Shown: positions 51,194 through 59,608 of the stretch, piece by piece
Position numbering within the stretch: the stretch's first letter is position 1
How the letters are laid out: the number at the start of each line of letters is the position of its first letter
Source of the DNA: Ilumatobacteraceae bacterium
GTDB taxonomy: Bacteria; Actinomycetota; Acidimicrobiia; Acidimicrobiales; Ilumatobacteraceae
Direction of reading: 5' to 3'
Assembly: GCA_024643255.1 (NCBI GenBank)
Contig: JAHENF010000003.1
Coordinates: forward strand, 64,260-128,259
DNA: 64,000 nucleotides
Notes under the pieces: generated by a model
The model's database searches: none
What the model was told of the DNA's origin: nothing
Seen by the model: the letters and a program-made list of their open reading frames with translations, nothing else
Program-made: the position numbers and the translations under genes

Positions 51194-52449
51194 CCCGCCC
51201 CGACTCGCCAGAAACCTGCCTTCAGGTACTCGCCTTCGCGGAATCCCACCGGATGGTCGATGTCGTGGCCCGTTCGCTCGAGCTCGGTCATCGGCCGCCC
51301 GGCGTCGCGGGCAGCGTCGAGGACCGTGTCGAAGAACTGTTCGGCGGTGACGCGACTCGAACACGAGGCTTGCATGAGGATTCCGCCTGGTCGCACCAGG
51401 CGCAGCGCCAGGTGGGTGAGTCGCGTGTAGGCCCGCAGCGCCCCCTCGACGTTCGCCTGTCGCTGCGCGAACGAGGGCGGGTCGACCACCACGATGTCGT
51501 ACGACTCTCCACCGCGGGCGAGTTGCACCATCACCTCGAAGGCGTCTCCGACCTCGGTGGAGAACGCACACGCTCGTACCACCGGTTCGTTCAAGGCCAT
51601 GTTGCGCTCCGCTGCTGCCAACGTCGGTGCCGACAAGTCGACAGCGTGGACCGAGCGCGCCCCTCCCGCCGCGGCGTGAACGCTGAATCCTCCCGTCGAC
51701 GCGAACACGTCGAGGACGTCACGATCGGCCGCCATCGAACCGATACGACGCCGATTCGCGCGCTGATCGAGGAAGTGTCCGGTCTTCTGGCCGGTACGAA
51801 CGTCGGCCTCGAACACGAGTCCGTCCTCGAGGAACCGCACGGGTCCTTCGGCGACGACACCCGCAACCACGTCGCCGTCGACCAGTCCGAACGTCTCGCC
51901 GTGCTCCAGATTGCGTGACAGACGCACGACGACCCCGCCGCACCCGGTGAGATCGAGCAGTACTCGGGTGATCGCCAGCAGATGGGGAAACCACACCCCT
52001 GAATACAGCTTGAGGACGAGGACATCGGCGTACCGGTCGACGATGAAGCCCGACATTCCGTCGTTCTCGCCGTTGATCACCCGGTACGCGAGCTCCTCGG
52101 CCGCAGGATCCGACGTGAACACCTCGCGCCGCGCGAGGGCCGTGGCGATCGTCGCCCGCCACCAGTTGTCGTCGATGGGCGTGGGTCGGCCCACGTGAAG
52201 CACACGGAACCTGATCGGGGACTCGGGGTCGTAGAGCGCCATCGCAACGAACTTGCGGTCGTTGTCGAAGATCACCGCAAGGTCGCCGGCCGTCGCCTCA
52301 TGGCTGATCGACGTGACCGACTCCTCGAAGACCCAGGGGTGGTGTGCCTTGACATGACGCAGCGCATCGGGCGTCACCCTGACCGCGAGCCGTTTGTCGT
52401 TCGGGCGCGGCACCCGCAGCAGCCGACGATGGATCTCCGGTCTGCTCAT
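51175..52449 (-). CDS. Class I SAM-dependent rRNA methyltransferase (RlmI/PUA-type)
   Basis: 424 residues. N-terminal PUA-like region (HHPWVFEESVTSIS), a beta-rich middle and a Rossmann methyltransferase: VLDVFASTGGFSVHAAAGGARSVHAVDLS (SAM site), VVVDPPSFAQRQANVEGALRAYTRLT (DPPxF, catalytic region) and LMQASCSSRV. This matches RlmI-type 23S rRNA 5-methylcytosine methyltransferases. The start overlaps the DUF2855 stop (ATGA), so both genes share one minus-strand operon. The specific rRNA base is inferred from family only. Confidence 0.87.
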   Translation of the reverse strand: MSRPEIHRRLLRVPRPNDKRLAVRVTPDALRHVKAHHPWVFEESVTSISHEATAGDLAVIFDNDRKFVAMALYDPESPIRFRVLHVGRPTPIDDNWWRATIATALARREVFTSDPAAEELAYRVINGENDGMSGFIVDRYADVLVLKLYSGVWFPHLLAITRVLLDLTGCGGVVVRLSRNLEHGETFGLVDGDVVAGVVAEGPVRFLEDGLVFEADVRTGQKTGHFLDQRANRRRIGSMAADRDVLDVFASTGGFSVHAAAGGARSVHAVDLSAPTLAAAERNMALNEPVVRACAFSTEVGDAFEVMVQLARGGESYDIVVVDPPSFAQRQANVEGALRAYTRLTHLALRLVRPGGILMQASCSSRVTAEQFFDTVLDAARDAGRPMTELERTGHDIDHPVGFREGEYLKAGFWRVGAGHTSSR

Positions 52450-53576
52450 GACGTGCGGAACGACGCCACGATGCCGACGTTCGGTGATGAGTTGCCGCAG
52501 TAGATGTCGGCCCACGCCGACTCGACCCCACCCGGCCCGGTGCGGTGATCGATGACCATCCACGACCGGCTGCCCTCGATGAACTCGTGCAGCGCCGCGG
52601 TGGTCCGGTCGCCGTACTGCTCAGCCCCCCAGGCGGCGATGCGTCGCTCCACGTCCATCGGGGCGAAGAAGAACTGCGGGGCCGGGCCGGCCAGTGCGTC
52701 CGCCCCGGCAGGCGGGACGGCGTCGTGGTGGCTCTTGCCGACCATCATCGAGTACCTCGTGTGATCGCCGAGGTGGCCGTGCAAGACGGCGAGCACGGAC
52801 GGGTTGCCCGCCATGTCGATGATCACGCTGTCGACGACGGCGAGTTCATCGACGTCGTCGTAGGTGAGCACGATGTCGTAGAAGCCGAGCGAACGCACGA
52901 AATCGGCATTGGCCGCCGACGTCAACCCGACCACGCTCAGCCCGTCGCGCAGCGCCGCGCGCTGCGCGAAACCGATCGCCGTCTTCGACGATGCGGAGAG
53001 CACGACCACCTGTTCGGCACCGAAGTACGGGTCACCACCTGCACCGCCGCAATCGGCGAAGAACTCGTCGGCCAGGAACCCGGTCAGGAACAGCACGCGC
53101 AGCACGGCATGGCGATCCTCGCCGTCGGGCGCGTCGTCGTACCACGGGTCGAGCGCCGTCGACCCGTACGCCCGATAGATCGGAGCGTGGGCTTGGCGAT
53201 GAGGGCCGTCGTCGCGGAATCCGTCGGGCGTGGCCGACGCGGTGAAGGTCACGGAACTGGCCATCGGGTACCACCCGTAGTACCGGCCGCCGACGGGAAG
53301 ATCGGCGACGCGTGACTCGACGATCTCGGCCCATCCCATCGCGGGGACCCGGCCCCATGTCTGCGGATCGTCGGTGGCGGGGAAGAAGTCCCAGTACCCG
53401 AGCATGTCGCCGGCGCCGGCGTAGCTGATGTTGTTGGCGGTGACGGCGAAACTGTCGATCCTCATGCGGATCTGGCCCTCGACCAGTTCGTCCGGTGGGA
53501 GATCTCTGAGCTCGCTCTCGCCGAACGACGCCCGCCGGACTTCGAGGACCTGATCGGGGATGTTGCCGTGCGCCAT
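52446..53576 (-). CDS. DUF2855 family protein (MDR-like fold)
   Basis: 376 residues matching DUF2855. It has the layout of a quinone-oxidoreductase-like protein: an N-terminal GroES-like part (MRIDSFAVTANNISYAGAGDMLGYWDFFPA) and a Rossmann-like part (VVVLSASSKTAIGFAQRAALRDG). The conserved FFAPMDVERRIAAWGAEQYGDRT block is also family-specific. No substrate is known for the family; cofactor binding to NADPH is a guess. The start ATG at 53576 lies only 9 bp from the divergent SDR start. Confidence 0.83.
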   Translation of the reverse strand: MAHGNIPDQVLEVRRASFGESELRDLPPDELVEGQIRMRIDSFAVTANNISYAGAGDMLGYWDFFPATDDPQTWGRVPAMGWAEIVESRVADLPVGGRYYGWYPMASSVTFTASATPDGFRDDGPHRQAHAPIYRAYGSTALDPWYDDAPDGEDRHAVLRVLFLTGFLADEFFADCGGAGGDPYFGAEQVVVLSASSKTAIGFAQRAALRDGLSVVGLTSAANADFVRSLGFYDIVLTYDDVDELAVVDSVIIDMAGNPSVLAVLHGHLGDHTRYSMMVGKSHHDAVPPAGADALAGPAPQFFFAPMDVERRIAAWGAEQYGDRTTAALHEFIEGSRSWMVIDHRTGPGGVESAWADIYCGNSSPNVGIVASFRTS

Positions 53577-53588
53577 ACTCCCAGCATG
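53574..53588. promoter_or_regulatory. Interlocked divergent promoters: DUF2855 and SDR
   Basis: CATACT (53574-53579), 6 nt before the SDR ATG, includes the complement of the DUF2855 start codon (53574-53576). On the minus strand CATGCT (53588-53583), 6 nt before the DUF2855 ATG, covers the SDR start codon (53586-53588). Each -10 hexamer therefore overlaps the opposite start codon, and the two genes cannot be transcribed at once from the same molecule. Confidence 0.5.
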
Positions 53589-54386
53589 CCTGATCACGCT
53601 TCGCCTCTCGCGCTCACCAACCTGTTCGGCCTCGAGGGCAAGGTCGCCGTCGTCACGGGCGGATCACGAGGGATCGGGTTCATGATCGCCTCGGGACTCG
53701 TGGCGAACGGTGTGCGCACCTACATCACCGCGCGAAAGGCCGAGCCGTGTGATGTGGCGGCGGCGGCGCTGTCCGAGCACGGCGAGTGCATCTCGATCCC
53801 GGCGGATCTGTCGACCGCGGACGGGTTGGCGTCGTTCGTCGGGGCGCTCGCCGAGCGTGAATCGCAGGTCGACATCCTCGTCAACAACGCCGGGGCAGCC
53901 TGGGGGGCGCCGCTGGGCGAATTCCCGGAGATCGGCTTCGACAAGGTGATGGACATCAACGTGAAGGCCCCCTTCATGTTGACGCAGGCGTTGCTCCCCC
54001 AGCTCGAGGCGGGCGCCACCGCGGACGACCCCGCGCGCGTGATCATGGTCGGCTCGATCGACGGCATTCGGGTCCCGATCGGTGACAACTACTCGTACTC
54101 GGCGTCCAAGGCGGGCATCCACATGATGGCGCGCCATATGGCATCACACCTGGTCAGGAGGAACATCACGATCAATTCCGTCGCCCCCGGCCCGTTCGAG
54201 TCGAAGATGATGGCCTACCGCCTCGACGACCCCGACAGTCGAAAGATGGTCGAGGCGTCGGTGCCACGTCGCCGCATCGGCTCCCCCGAGGACGTCGCCG
54301 GCACCGTGATCTTCCTGGCGAGCCGGGCCGGCGCCTTCACCACCGGTGCGGTCATCCCGGTCGACGGCGGCATCTCGACGCTCTGA
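53586..54386 (+). CDS. SDR-family oxidoreductase
   Basis: 266 residues, classical short-chain dehydrogenase. VAVVTGGSRGIGFMIASGL is the cofactor loop (TGxxxGIG), ILVNNAGAAWG is the NNAG motif, VGSIDG and YSYSASKAGIHMMARHMA give the Ser-Tyr-Lys triad, and GAVIPVDGGISTL is the standard ending. Closest in pattern to rhamnolipid/gluconate-type dehydrogenases and FabG relatives; the substrate is undetermined. Divergent from DUF2855 with 9 bp between starts. The next gene is an alkylsulfatase-like MBL protein in the same direction, which would release an alcohol. Confidence 0.88.
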   Translation: MPDHASPLALTNLFGLEGKVAVVTGGSRGIGFMIASGLVANGVRTYITARKAEPCDVAAAALSEHGECISIPADLSTADGLASFVGALAERESQVDILVNNAGAAWGAPLGEFPEIGFDKVMDINVKAPFMLTQALLPQLEAGATADDPARVIMVGSIDGIRVPIGDNYSYSASKAGIHMMARHMASHLVRRNITINSVAPGPFESKMMAYRLDDPDSRKMVEASVPRRRIGSPEDVAGTVIFLASRAGAFTTGAVIPVDGGISTL

Positions 54387-54431
54387 GCTCATCTGGTGAC
54401 GCGCGCCGGTCCGATCTGCCACGATCGGGAC

Positions 54432-56153
54432 ATGTCAGCACCCGTGTTGCCCGCCAGCTTCCATCACGATGAATCGCTGACGGTGGCGGCCCCGAATGGT
54501 GGCCTGGCCAGACGCGAGATGGTGGACCACACGACCCGGTTCGAGCGGCGGCTCTGGCCGGCCGGTGATCACGTGTGGTGCATGATCGGCAACGGGCTGT
54601 CGAACCAGACGTTCGTGGAGGGCCCAGAGGGCCTGATCGTCATCGACACCGGCGAATCGATCGAGGAGATGGCAGCCGCACTGGCCGACGTCCGCGCGTT
54701 CACCCAGGCGCCCGTCGCCGCGGTCATCTACTCGCATTTTCACTACGTCGGCGGGACGCGGGCACTCCTCGACGCCGGAGCGCCCGCCGACGTCCCCATC
54801 TGGTCGCATGCCAAGGTGCTCGCCAACCGCAGCCGCCAGGCCGGCGAGGTCGGTCCGGTGTCGCGCAGCGGGCTGATCCACCAGTTCGGCATCCAGCTGC
54901 CCGACGAGGGACCCGATGCGCTGGTCGGCGCCGGCATCGGACGGGCGTTCCGCAATCCGGAACACGCGCCGTTCACGGAGGGCTTCCTGCCCCCGACCGC
55001 CACGTTCGACGAGCCCGTGACGATCTCGTTGGCGGGCCTCACCGTCGAGATGACACCGGCGCCGTCGGACGCCGACGACTCGGTCACGATCTGGTTCCCC
55101 GATCTCGGCGTGTGCATCAACAACATCGTGTGGCCCGCGCTGTTCAACGTGTTCGCGATTCGCGGCGAGGAGTACCGCGACCCGCGCGTGCTGCTCGGCG
55201 GATTCGACCATGTGCTGTCACTCGGGGCCGACCATCTGGTCGGGACTCACGGTCCGCCGATCAGCGGCAGCGAGCGCATCCGGTCCGAAGTGACACGGAG
55301 CCGGGACGCCATCCAGTTCATGTGGGATCAGACCGTGCGCGGGGTGAACATGGGGCTCACTCATGGCGAGCTGATCGAGTTCGTGCAGCTCCCCGAGGTG
55401 TTCTCCGAGTCCTATCTCCAGACGCAGCACTACGGCTTGGTCGAACACCACGTGCGCCAGATCCACACCGGGCTGCGGGGCTGGTTCGACGGCGATCCCG
55501 AGCACCTCTTCCCCGTTGCGCCGGCCGACCGGGCGCAACGGCTGATCGAGGGCTTCGGGGGCGCCGACGCCGTGCGCACGAGGGCGAACGCAGCGCTCGA
55601 GCACGACGACGTGCGCTGGGCACTGGAGCTCTCCTCGTGGCTGGTCCGCTCGCCGGACGTCGAACAGCCCGACCGTGACCGACTGGCCGCGGTGCTCCGC
55701 ACGATCGCTCGTCGCACCACCTCGGCCAATGTCCGCAACTGGTGCCTGACCAGGGCCCGGCATCTCGATGGCGTCACCGACACCGACCGGTTCCGGCTCC
55801 ACCGCATGAGCAGCAGCCACGCCGCCGACGCTCCCGTGACCGACCTGGTGCACGTGCTGCGCGTCATGCTCGATCCGCACCGCTGCGCCGGCATCGATCG
55901 GCAGTTCGCTGTCGAGTTCCCCGACGGAACCACTGGTCTGCACGTTCGCAACGGGGTGGCCGTGCCGACGACGGGTTCCGGGGCCGCCGTCACGCTGAGC
56001 ATCACACGCGAGGCGTGGGCCGACCTGTTCAACGGTCGTCGGAACCTCGACGAGGCGCTCGAATCCGGTGATGCATCGACATCGGATGCGGACGCGGTAC
56101 GAGAGCTGCTGTCCTGGTTCGATCTCGGCCGAACGATTCGAGATCCCTCGTGA
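54432..56153 (+). CDS. Alkyl sulfatase-like MBL-fold protein with altered zinc motif
   Basis: 573 residues in the layout of SdsA-type alkylsulfatases: an MBL N-terminal domain, a helical dimerisation domain (EVFSESYLQTQHYGLVEHHVRQIHTGLRGWFDGDPEHLFP) and an SCP2-like C-terminal domain (RCAGIDRQFAVEFPDGTTGLHVRNGVAV). VIYSHFHYVGGTRALLDAG occupies the place of the HxHxDH zinc motif: the two first His are kept, but Asp and the third His are Val and Gly. Other ligands of the second metal may be lost as well. The enzyme may bind one metal or have another activity. CACGAT (54420-54425) is 6 nt before the ATG. Confidence 0.78.
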   Translation: MSAPVLPASFHHDESLTVAAPNGGLARREMVDHTTRFERRLWPAGDHVWCMIGNGLSNQTFVEGPEGLIVIDTGESIEEMAAALADVRAFTQAPVAAVIYSHFHYVGGTRALLDAGAPADVPIWSHAKVLANRSRQAGEVGPVSRSGLIHQFGIQLPDEGPDALVGAGIGRAFRNPEHAPFTEGFLPPTATFDEPVTISLAGLTVEMTPAPSDADDSVTIWFPDLGVCINNIVWPALFNVFAIRGEEYRDPRVLLGGFDHVLSLGADHLVGTHGPPISGSERIRSEVTRSRDAIQFMWDQTVRGVNMGLTHGELIEFVQLPEVFSESYLQTQHYGLVEHHVRQIHTGLRGWFDGDPEHLFPVAPADRAQRLIEGFGGADAVRTRANAALEHDDVRWALELSSWLVRSPDVEQPDRDRLAAVLRTIARRTTSANVRNWCLTRARHLDGVTDTDRFRLHRMSSSHAADAPVTDLVHVLRVMLDPHRCAGIDRQFAVEFPDGTTGLHVRNGVAVPTTGSGAAVTLSITREAWADLFNGRRNLDEALESGDASTSDADAVRELLSWFDLGRTIRDPS

Positions 56154-56235
56154 ACGCCGGGCCGACGACGGTGAGACCGAGGTGATCGCGTGAACCAACG
56201 GGCCTCGGCACACGCGAGCGAGGACACGCGCCTGG

Positions 56236-56471
56236 TCAGCGTGCGGAGAGTTCGAGGTGGTTGTCGGTGGCATTGACGAAGACGCGCGGTTCGACATCCG
56301 TCCGTACAACCGGGTACCGACGGATCATCTCGGCAATCGCACGCTGAACGTGGCCACGTCCCGAGCGACCCGTCCGAGGACCGCGCCGACGATCACAGCG
56401 ATCGTCGCGATCACCAGGGTCGTGACGAGTTTGCCCTCGACCGAACTGTTGTCGGCGATGAGATTCCACAT
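56236..56471 (-). pseudogene. Decayed MscS-family channel gene (N- and C-terminal pieces, different frames)
   Basis: Reading the minus strand from ATG 56471, 48 residues (MWNLIADNSSVEGKLVTTLV..., one hydrophobic helix) run to a stop at 56325-56327. In another frame the sequence up to the stop at 56236-56238 encodes RYPVVRTDVEPRVFVNATDN and LELSAR, a match to the C-terminal beta domain of MscS channels. The pore and middle region are missing, so an internal deletion with a frame change is the simplest history. The surrounding 56154-56616 stretch holds no other gene I can support. Confidence 0.5.
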
Positions 56472-56616
56472 CGTCAGCACCCCGTCGCGGCGAAGCGCCG
56501 ACATGCCACGACACGGGTTGCGACGAACTCACCCATGACCCCAGTGGAGACCACTGGAGGCGCACATGCCGGAGAACGAAGTCCCGACAGGTCGTGGTCC
56601 CCCCGGAGTTCGAGGG

Positions 56617-56775
56617 TCAGCGTCGGAACCAGCTCTTCTTCGCCGTGGCGGTGGTGGCTTCCGCACACTGACAACGCTCGTGTTTCGGGATGTGGCCGAG
56701 CACCTGCTCGACGTGGGCGCCACAGCCGGCCCAGCCGGCGCGGCCACATGATCTGCAGGTGGTCTGTCTACACAT
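56617..56775 (-). CDS. Small Cys-rich protein, putative zinc-ribbon-like
   Basis: 52 residues: MCRQTTCRSCGRAGWAGC and then GAHVEQVLGHIPKHERCQC, ending KKSWFRR. The CxxCGxxxWAGCGxHVxxV pattern followed by RCxC recurs in many small actinobacterial hypothetical proteins, from memory of the family. Four to six Cys/His residues suggest a metal or thiol site. TACCCT (56788-56783, minus) is 7 nt before the ATG, so the mRNA is probably leaderless. The promoter coincides with a CsoR/CstR-like palindrome. It lies 44 nt downstream of the histidine kinase stop. It probably works in metal or sulfide stress. Confidence 0.7.
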   Translation of the reverse strand: MCRQTTCRSCGRAGWAGCGAHVEQVLGHIPKHERCQCAEATTATAKKSWFRR

Positions 56776-56789
56776 ACCCCGGAGGGTAT
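56774..56789. promoter_or_regulatory. CsoR/CstR-like operator over the small-protein promoter
   Basis: ATACCC-CGGA-GGGTAT (56774-56789) has perfect 6-bp arms, as in operators of the CsoR/RcnR/CstR repressor family for copper, nickel or persulfide. It overlaps the -10 (minus-strand TACCCT) and the start codon of the small protein, so binding would block transcription. No CsoR-family gene is adjacent. Confidence 0.6.
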
Positions 56790-56819
56790 ATGACCGGCCC
56801 GCTCGACGCAACCCCGGAT

Positions 56820-58193
56820 TCAGACGATACGAGCCAGGCTCACGCTCACCGTGAGCCCTCCCCCATCGGTGTCGGTCAGACGCGACGACCCGCCCGAGGC
56901 CGTCGCCAACGCGTCCACGATCGCGAGCCCCAATCCGGTGCCGGGCCGTGTGTCGTCGCCTCGCCAGAACCGCTGCGTCGCCTCACGCTTGTCGTCGTCG
57001 GACAGCCCCGGGCCGTGGTCGACGACGGAGAGGATCGCGAACGACGGCGACGTGGTCAACGCGACCGTCACGGTGGTGCCGGCGGGCGACACCAACAGCG
57101 CATTGTCGAGCAGGTTGTCGAGGATCTGCTCGATCGCCCCCGGAACCGTGCGGACCACCACGGCATCGTCCCCGACGGGCCCGACGAGGCCGACCCCGAA
57201 CTCCTCGGCGGCGGCCGTCCATGTGTCGACACGATCGCGGATCAGCACCCGGACGTCCTCGGTTGCGGTCGCCGGATGATCGCTGGCTCTGGCCAGCTGC
57301 AACAGGTTGGTCACGAGTTCGGTGAGTCGACCGGTTTCGTCGATCGCCCGCTCGACCTCGTCGTCGAGTTCGGCGGGATGTTCGGTGTCGTCGAGGCGAC
57401 TCTGCAGGTTCTCGAGCCGCAGGCGCAGCGCGGTCAGCGGTGTCCGGAGTTGGTGCGAGGCATCGGCGACGAACGCGCGGTGCGAGCGCAGCAGTCCATC
57501 GAGCTGCACGGCCATGGTCGCCATCGTGTCGTCGAGCGCGCGGATCTCCGCCGGCCCTCCGATCGCATCCGGGCCGACCGACAGATCACCGGACGCGAAC
57601 CGACCGGCCGTGTCGGTCAACTCGCGCAGAGGGCGCGTGACCGAGCGGGCGATCACCCAGCCGATCAATGCCACGACGAGCAGCACGACCGCCCCGACAC
57701 CGGCCAACGCCAGCCAGAACGATCTGATCCGGGCATTGACCTCGCTGGTGTCGAGCGTCACCCGCACCGCCCCGTGAACCGTTCCCCCCGATGCAACGGG
57801 GAGCGCCACGTAGAACAAATCGGTCCCGAGGGTGTCCGACGACCTGGTGCCGGACGCCCGGTCGCCCGTCAACGCGACGGCAATCTCGGGCCGGGTCGAG
57901 AAGTCGCGCGGCACTGCGGCGTCGGTGTCGACTCGGGAGATGCCGTCGCCATCGACGACGACGACCCGGGCCCCGGTGCGGCGTTCGTACGTCTCGGCGG
58001 CGGCCGGATCGAGCGGGCGGGCCGCTTCGAGATCGTCCTCGTACAGCGTGGCGATCACGCTGACGTCGTGTTCGACGTTCGCCGCGAGGCGTTCACGCTC
58101 ACGCTGGGCGTAGAACGCGCCGAGTGGGATCTCGAGCACCAGCAGGACGATCAAGGTGATCGTGAGATAGCTGAGCAGGAGCCGCTTGGTCAC
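56820..58193 (-). CDS. Sensor histidine kinase
   Basis: 457 residues. Two TM helices (about 8-28 and 160-182) enclose an extracytoplasmic sensor; a HAMP domain follows. The phosphoacceptor box is VADASHQLRTPLTALRLRL (His247), and the ATPase domain has LDNLLDNALLVSPAGTTV (N box), VVDHGPGLSDDD (G1) and GTGLGLAIVDALA (G2). The gene starts with ATG at 58193, overlapping the response-regulator stop by 4 nt. The signal is unknown; the neighbouring membrane redox cluster suggests redox or metal stress. Confidence 0.93.
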   Translation of the reverse strand: MTKRLLLSYLTITLIVLLVLEIPLGAFYAQRERERLAANVEHDVSVIATLYEDDLEAARPLDPAAAETYERRTGARVVVVDGDGISRVDTDAAVPRDFSTRPEIAVALTGDRASGTRSSDTLGTDLFYVALPVASGGTVHGAVRVTLDTSEVNARIRSFWLALAGVGAVVLLVVALIGWVIARSVTRPLRELTDTAGRFASGDLSVGPDAIGGPAEIRALDDTMATMAVQLDGLLRSHRAFVADASHQLRTPLTALRLRLENLQSRLDDTEHPAELDDEVERAIDETGRLTELVTNLLQLARASDHPATATEDVRVLIRDRVDTWTAAAEEFGVGLVGPVGDDAVVVRTVPGAIEQILDNLLDNALLVSPAGTTVTVALTTSPSFAILSVVDHGPGLSDDDKREATQRFWRGDDTRPGTGLGLAIVDALATASGGSSRLTDTDGGGLTVSVSLARIV

Positions 58194-58876
58194 GAGGGCT
58201 CGGCGTCGGCGTAGCGGTATCCGACGGACCGAACGGTGTCGATCACGTCAGGCGACAGCTTGCGGCGCAGCGATGCGACGTGGACGTCGAGCGTCTTGGT
58301 GGAGCCCCACCAGTGCTCGTCCCAGACCTCGCGCATCAGTTGTTCGCGCGTCTTGACGGCGCCCGCATCGGATGCCAGACACACGAGCAGGTCGTACTCC
58401 TTGGGCGTCACCACGACGGCCTCACCCTCGAACTCGACGCTGCGACCACGCAGATCGATCTTCAAGGCTCCGACTTCGAGCATCGCCGACGGCGTCTGCC
58501 CGGGAACGGAAGCCGTCCGTCGCAGCACCGCGCGGATCCGCGCCACCAGCTCACGGAACCCGAACGGTTTGACGACGTAGTCGTCGGCGCCCAGTTCGAG
58601 CAGCACGACCCGATCGATCTCGTCGCTCCTGGCGGTCACCACGATGATCGGAACGGCACTCGCCGACCGCAATTCCCGACACACCACACGACCTTCGAGG
58701 TCCGGCAGCCCCAGGTCGAGGAGCACAAGATCGACTGGTGGGGCGCTGAGAGCCTGAGCACCGGTTGCCGCCACCTCGACCTCGAATCCTTCGCGGCGCA
58801 GGCCGTCGGCGAGAGGTACCGAGATCGATGGATCGTCTTCGACGAGCAGAAGGCGCACACCGCCACATTCGCGCAC
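58190..58876 (-). CDS. OmpR/PhoB-family response regulator
   Basis: 228 residues. Receiver domain LLLVEDDPSISVPLADGLRREGF (acidic pocket), LVLLDLGLPDLEG with the phosphoacceptor Asp, IVVTARSDEIDRV and DYVVKPFGFRELVARI (conserved Lys). The C-terminal winged helix has PKEYDLLVCLASDAG, WDEHWWGSTKTLDVHVASLRRKL and VRSVGYRY. It is the upstream gene of the pair with the kinase. GTG 58876 is used as the start; GTG 58858 (VRLLLVEDD) would trim six residues. It faces away from the redox cluster at 58961, so one control region serves both. Confidence 0.94.
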   Translation of the reverse strand: MRECGGVRLLLVEDDPSISVPLADGLRREGFEVEVAATGAQALSAPPVDLVLLDLGLPDLEGRVVCRELRSASAVPIIVVTARSDEIDRVVLLELGADDYVVKPFGFRELVARIRAVLRRTASVPGQTPSAMLEVGALKIDLRGRSVEFEGEAVVVTPKEYDLLVCLASDAGAVKTREQLMREVWDEHWWGSTKTLDVHVASLRRKLSPDVIDTVRSVGYRYADAEPS

Positions 58877-58960
58877 GGCGGCGGTCGCGGATGGATCACT
58901 TGCCCAACGTTTGCCTTGGATTTGCCCTCCGCTGGACAGCGAACACGTACCGTTTGACCC

Positions 58961-59608
58961 ATGAAGTCCCCCACCTCCCGCACGACGCTCATCACCATCG
59001 CCGCGGTCGTCGGCGTCCTCACCGCCGGAACCGCTGCGATCGCCGCCAACATCGGCATCCTCAACGCGACGACCGGCGGCCCGATCGGTGCGCTGTCAGC
59101 GACCGACGATCTCGTCCAGACCACGCCCCCGGAGGCGAACATCCAGGCGATGGTCGAGGTGCCGGCCACGACGGAGACGACCACGACCACCGAACCCGAG
59201 CCCGAAACGACCGAGGCGCCGGGCAGCTCCTACGTCGTCGACGAGGCCGGAGCGGTTACGGTCATGGCAACGCCGGACGGCATCGTCCTGCTCAACATGG
59301 TTGCGAACCCGGGATGGACCGTGGTGCCGGCACAGACCGATCCGATGTCCCTGACGGTGACGTTCGACAATGGATCCCGCACGGTGGTCTTCGCCGCCTC
59401 GCTCGGAGCCGACGGTGAAATCGTCGCCGACGTCACCGAGCCCGTGGTGGTGGTCGCCCCGCAACCGTCGAAGTCGTCGACTGCCACGCAGGCGGGAACC
59501 ACCGGATCGAGCAGCTACCACGACGACGATCACAGTGACGATCACAGCGACGATCACGGTGACGACCACGAGACGCACTCGTACGAGGGCCGCGGAGACG
59601 ATGACTGA
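58961..59608 (+). CDS. Exported protein with His/Asp-rich C-terminal tail
   Basis: 215 residues. A hydrophobic N-terminal helix (TTLITIAAVVGVLTAGTAAIAA) acts as signal or anchor. The middle has a Thr/Glu-rich linker (ETTTTTEPEPETTEAPG) and a compact domain (TVMATPDGIVLLNMVANPGWTVVPAQT). The final about 30 residues alternate His and Asp (HDDDHSDDHSDDHGDDHETH), a likely metal-binding tail. No enzyme motif is seen. TACCGT (58948-58953) is 7 nt before the ATG. It lies between the divergent two-component system and the ApbE/cytochrome genes, so it may deliver or sense a metal for that cluster. Confidence 0.72.
   Translation: MKSPTSRTTLITIAAVVGVLTAGTAAIAANIGILNATTGGPIGALSATDDLVQTTPPEANIQAMVEVPATTETTTTTEPEPETTEAPGSSYVVDEAGAVTVMATPDGIVLLNMVANPGWTVVPAQTDPMSLTVTFDNGSRTVVFAASLGADGEIVADVTEPVVVVAPQPSKSSTATQAGTTGSSSYHDDDHSDDHSDDHGDDHETHSYEGRGDDD

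Noticed and set aside
56535..58214. Plus-strand frame opposite the histidine kinase
   Set aside because: The kinase H, N and G boxes are intact on the minus strand; the plus-strand product has no family resemblance.
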